From: Flammeovirga sp. SJP92
Lineage (GTDB): Bacteria > Bacteroidota > Bacteroidia > Cytophagales > Flammeovirgaceae
Length of the DNA stretch: 64,000 bases
NCBI RefSeq assembly: GCF_001583495.1
Contig: NZ_LQAQ01000060.1
Location: forward strand, 62,001 to 126,000
Direction of reading: 5' to 3'
The notes under the pieces are model-generated. The model ran no database searches and had not been told where the DNA came from. It worked only from the letters and a program-made list of their open reading frames with translations. The position numbers were made by a program, and so were the translations under genes. Below, piece after piece: positions 62,199 through 64,000 of this stretch. Each line of letters starts with the position of its first letter. Position 1 is the stretch's first letter.

Positions 62199-63122
62199 AT
62201 GGGATTACTAAATAGAATATTCGTAGCATTAGATGCCTCAAAAAAAGATGTACCATTATTAAAACATGCCAATAAATATATCAATGATTCAAACGCTGAT
62301 AAGGTTTATTTTATTCATGTCCAAGAGTCGTTAGATCTTCCAAAAGAAGTAACTGATAAATATCCAAATATGCTTAGCCCGTTGGATGAGTCTATCAGAA
62401 TGAGTATGGACAAAATTATTCACGAAAACATCCCGAACATTGATAACATTAATCACGAACTATTGATTGAAGAGGGTAATCCCGCTGAAACCATCATTAA
62501 GTTAGTGAAAAGAAAACAAGCGGATATTGTTATTCTCGGTAAGAATAGTCAGGGTAAAGGTACTGGTTCTGTGGCACGTAAGATTGCAAGTTTTGCTCCG
62601 TGCTCTATCCTATTTGCACCTGAATTATTGCAATACGAAAAAGAACCTAAAGCTCTTATTCCAATCAATTTTTCTGAGACTAGCAAAGATGCTTTACAAC
62701 AAGTAGAAGAAATTGCAGGGCATATACACGAGCTCAAATCATTAGCTATCAACTGCTTCCGCATTCCAAATGGATACAGCACTACAGGTAAGAGCTATGA
62801 TGAAATGGTAGAAATCTTAACTGATGTGTCTCAAAAGAAATTAGATCACTTTGTGAAAAGTGCCGTTGATGATCATAATATAGAAACAAAACCTATTCTC
62901 ATAGAAGAGGATGATACCACTGCTGACGCTATTTATAAGGCGGCAAAAGATGAAAATGCTGATGTGATCATTATCGGTTCTAAAAGCAGAACATTTATGG
63001 CATCAATGGTCCTAGGAAGTACTGCAGAAAAGCTCTTACTTTCTGATATTAATATTCCAATCCTGATTTATAAAAATAAGAATCAGACCCTAGATATTTT
63101 TAATTTCTTTGATAGAATTTAA
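62199..63122 (+). CDS. Tandem universal stress protein (two UspA domains)
   Basis: A 307-residue cytosolic protein with two Usp domains (about 1-145 and 148-295). Each starts with a short strand then an acidic or Asn position (IFVALDASKKD, ALIPINFSE). The first has ILGKNSQGKGTGSVARKI, close to the ATP-loop pattern GxxGx(9)G(S/T). The second has IIGSKSRTFMASMVLGSTAEKLLL. Such proteins bind nucleotides and rise under stress. It is followed by a terminator and by the start of a transporter gene. Confidence 0.85.
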   Translation: MGLLNRIFVALDASKKDVPLLKHANKYINDSNADKVYFIHVQESLDLPKEVTDKYPNMLSPLDESIRMSMDKIIHENIPNIDNINHELLIEEGNPAETIIKLVKRKQADIVILGKNSQGKGTGSVARKIASFAPCSILFAPELLQYEKEPKALIPINFSETSKDALQQVEEIAGHIHELKSLAINCFRIPNGYSTTGKSYDEMVEILTDVSQKKLDHFVKSAVDDHNIETKPILIEEDDTTADAIYKAAKDENADVIIIGSKSRTFMASMVLGSTAEKLLLSDINIPILIYKNKNQTLDIFNFFDRI

Positions 63123-63152
63123 TTATATAATATTTATTATTACAAATTCTCT

Positions 63153-63186
63153 AAAAGGTGGATGGTATTAGCACTCTCCACCTTTT
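63153..63186 (+). terminator. Terminator of the universal stress protein gene
   Basis: Stem AAAAGGTGGA / TCCACCTTTT with a 14-base loop, continuing TTTTTTG on the plus strand, 30 bases after the stop codon. Confidence 0.8.
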
Positions 63187-63369
63187 TTGTTTACATAATG
63201 TTACATAGTATTTTTTACACTTATATATACTAGCACATTTTTCAAATAAAAAGGATGAAAAAGATCATCATAATTATAGAAATCTAAATAGCAACTTTAT
63301 TAATAAAAGGTTGTTCATTTGTATTATCAAATTATTCATTATCTCACACACAAAACATTCTTTCATAAT

Positions 63370-64000
63370 ATGGAGATGTTTCTATCGCTACTGAAATCAG
63401 ATTACGTAGCATTATTTGCAATTATTGCATTTGGTATTTTATTAGGGAAAATCAGTGTCAAAGGAGTTTCCTTTGGATTATCGGCAGTGATTTTCGTAGC
63501 CATGTTTTATGGATACCTTATGAATGCATTAGGTTTTGATGACTTTGCAATACCAGGTATCATTCAAAAAATAGGTTTATTATTATTCATTTTTACGATC
63601 GGTATGCAAGCAGGGCCTTCATTTTTTGAGGCTTTCAAATCGCAAGGAAGCAAACTGATCATTTTAGCCACACTTTCAGTTGTTACAGGTGGTATTGTAA
63701 CCTTCGTTTTAGGTGTTGCTTTTGATGTAGACTTTAAAATCGCAGTTGGTCTACTGACAGGAGCTTTAACCTCAACACCGGGTCTTGCCGCTGCTATTGA
63801 AAGTTCACAATCACCACTTGCCTCTATTGGCTATGGTATTGCTTATCCTTTTGGTGTGATTGGCGTTATTCTTTTCGTTAAACTAGCTCCTAAGTTCTTC
63901 GGTGTCAGCATTGAAGAAACAGAGAAGAAATACGAGGAAGAAGCAACCGCAGACACTCCTGACTTAAGCAATAAAAACTTCATTGTCACTAACGATAACG
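63370..64000 (+). CDS. AspT/YidE-type membrane transporter, N-terminal part (runs off the right edge)
   Basis: The ATG at 63370 opens a frame that stays open for 210 codons to the window end: MEMFLSLLKSDYVALFAIIA and so on. About six transmembrane helices are visible, with LLLFIFTIGMQAGPSFFEAF and LLTGALTSTPGLAAAIE, hallmarks of the AspT/YidE/YbjL antiporter duplication domain. Members exchange aspartate/alanine or similar anions; RCK-type domains normally follow in the missing part. A second in-frame ATG two codons later is an alternative start. Confidence 0.8.
   Translation, partial: MEMFLSLLKSDYVALFAIIAFGILLGKISVKGVSFGLSAVIFVAMFYGYLMNALGFDDFAIPGIIQKIGLLLFIFTIGMQAGPSFFEAFKSQGSKLIILATLSVVTGGIVTFVLGVAFDVDFKIAVGLLTGALTSTPGLAAAIESSQSPLASIGYGIAYPFGVIGVILFVKLAPKFFGVSIEETEKKYEEEATADTPDLSNKNFIVTNDN

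Overview
The window looks like chromosomal DNA from an AT-rich, free-living and probably marine member of the Bacteroidota. A Cytophagales/Flammeovirga-like source is my best guess from gene style, not a proof. Supporting signs are TonB-dependent receptors, type IX secretion C-terminal sorting domains, a MurF-alanine racemase fusion, DUF5689, DUF3857 and DUF6909 families, almost no Shine-Dalgarno sites, and TAnnTTTG-like promoter boxes. No rRNA, tRNA, phage, insertion sequence or CRISPR array was seen.

Region 1 (1-16.2 kb, all minus strand) is an accessory locus for extracellular nucleic-acid or organophosphate use. It is present as two direct repeats offset by about 10.79 kb. The right-hand copy is complete: lipoprotein EEP nuclease/phosphatase, secreted EEP enzyme, TonB-dependent receptor, large DUF5689 lipoprotein, second DUF5689 lipoprotein, lipoprotein endonuclease I, terminator. 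The left-hand copy holds the first three genes and the start of the DUF5689 lipoprotein before the window ends. Promoter region, upstream element, apparent ATT start codons and an intercistronic hairpin are kept in both copies. There is no SusD gene, so the DUF5689 lipoproteins may be the surface partners of the receptors (inference). A type IX-secreted endonuclease I (34.8-37.3 kb) and a beta-propeller phytase (44.1-45.3 kb) fit the same phosphorus-scavenging theme.

Region 2 (16.5-33.4 kb) has a metallo-beta-lactamase-fold hydrolase and a SigZ-like sigma factor on the plus strand. Convergent to them are a permease plus a small thioredoxin-like protein. Then, on the minus strand, come homocysteine methyltransferase with three DUF3857/transglutaminase-like secreted proteins, an rnhB-lipoprotein-Smr-membrane protein operon, a TlpA-like thioredoxin lipoprotein, an orphan ABC ATPase and a PAS histidine kinase.

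Region 3 (33.7-57.9 kb) is mostly housekeeping: a double SnoaL-like protein, hemF overlapping tamB, an orphan Imm51-like immunity protein, 5-formyl-THF cyclo-ligase with a MATE pump, murF-alr, a biotin carrier protein, tgt without its usual zinc cysteines, a methyltransferase and a DUF6909 protein, with several small lipoproteins.

Region 4 (58.2-64 kb) contains a small acidic protein, a 1082-residue protein with a caspase-like domain that has lost both catalytic residues followed by TPR, coiled coil and five W/Y repeats, a tandem universal stress protein, and the start of an AspT/YidE-type transporter. The acidic-protein and stress-protein genes share an upstream motif that suggests co-regulation.
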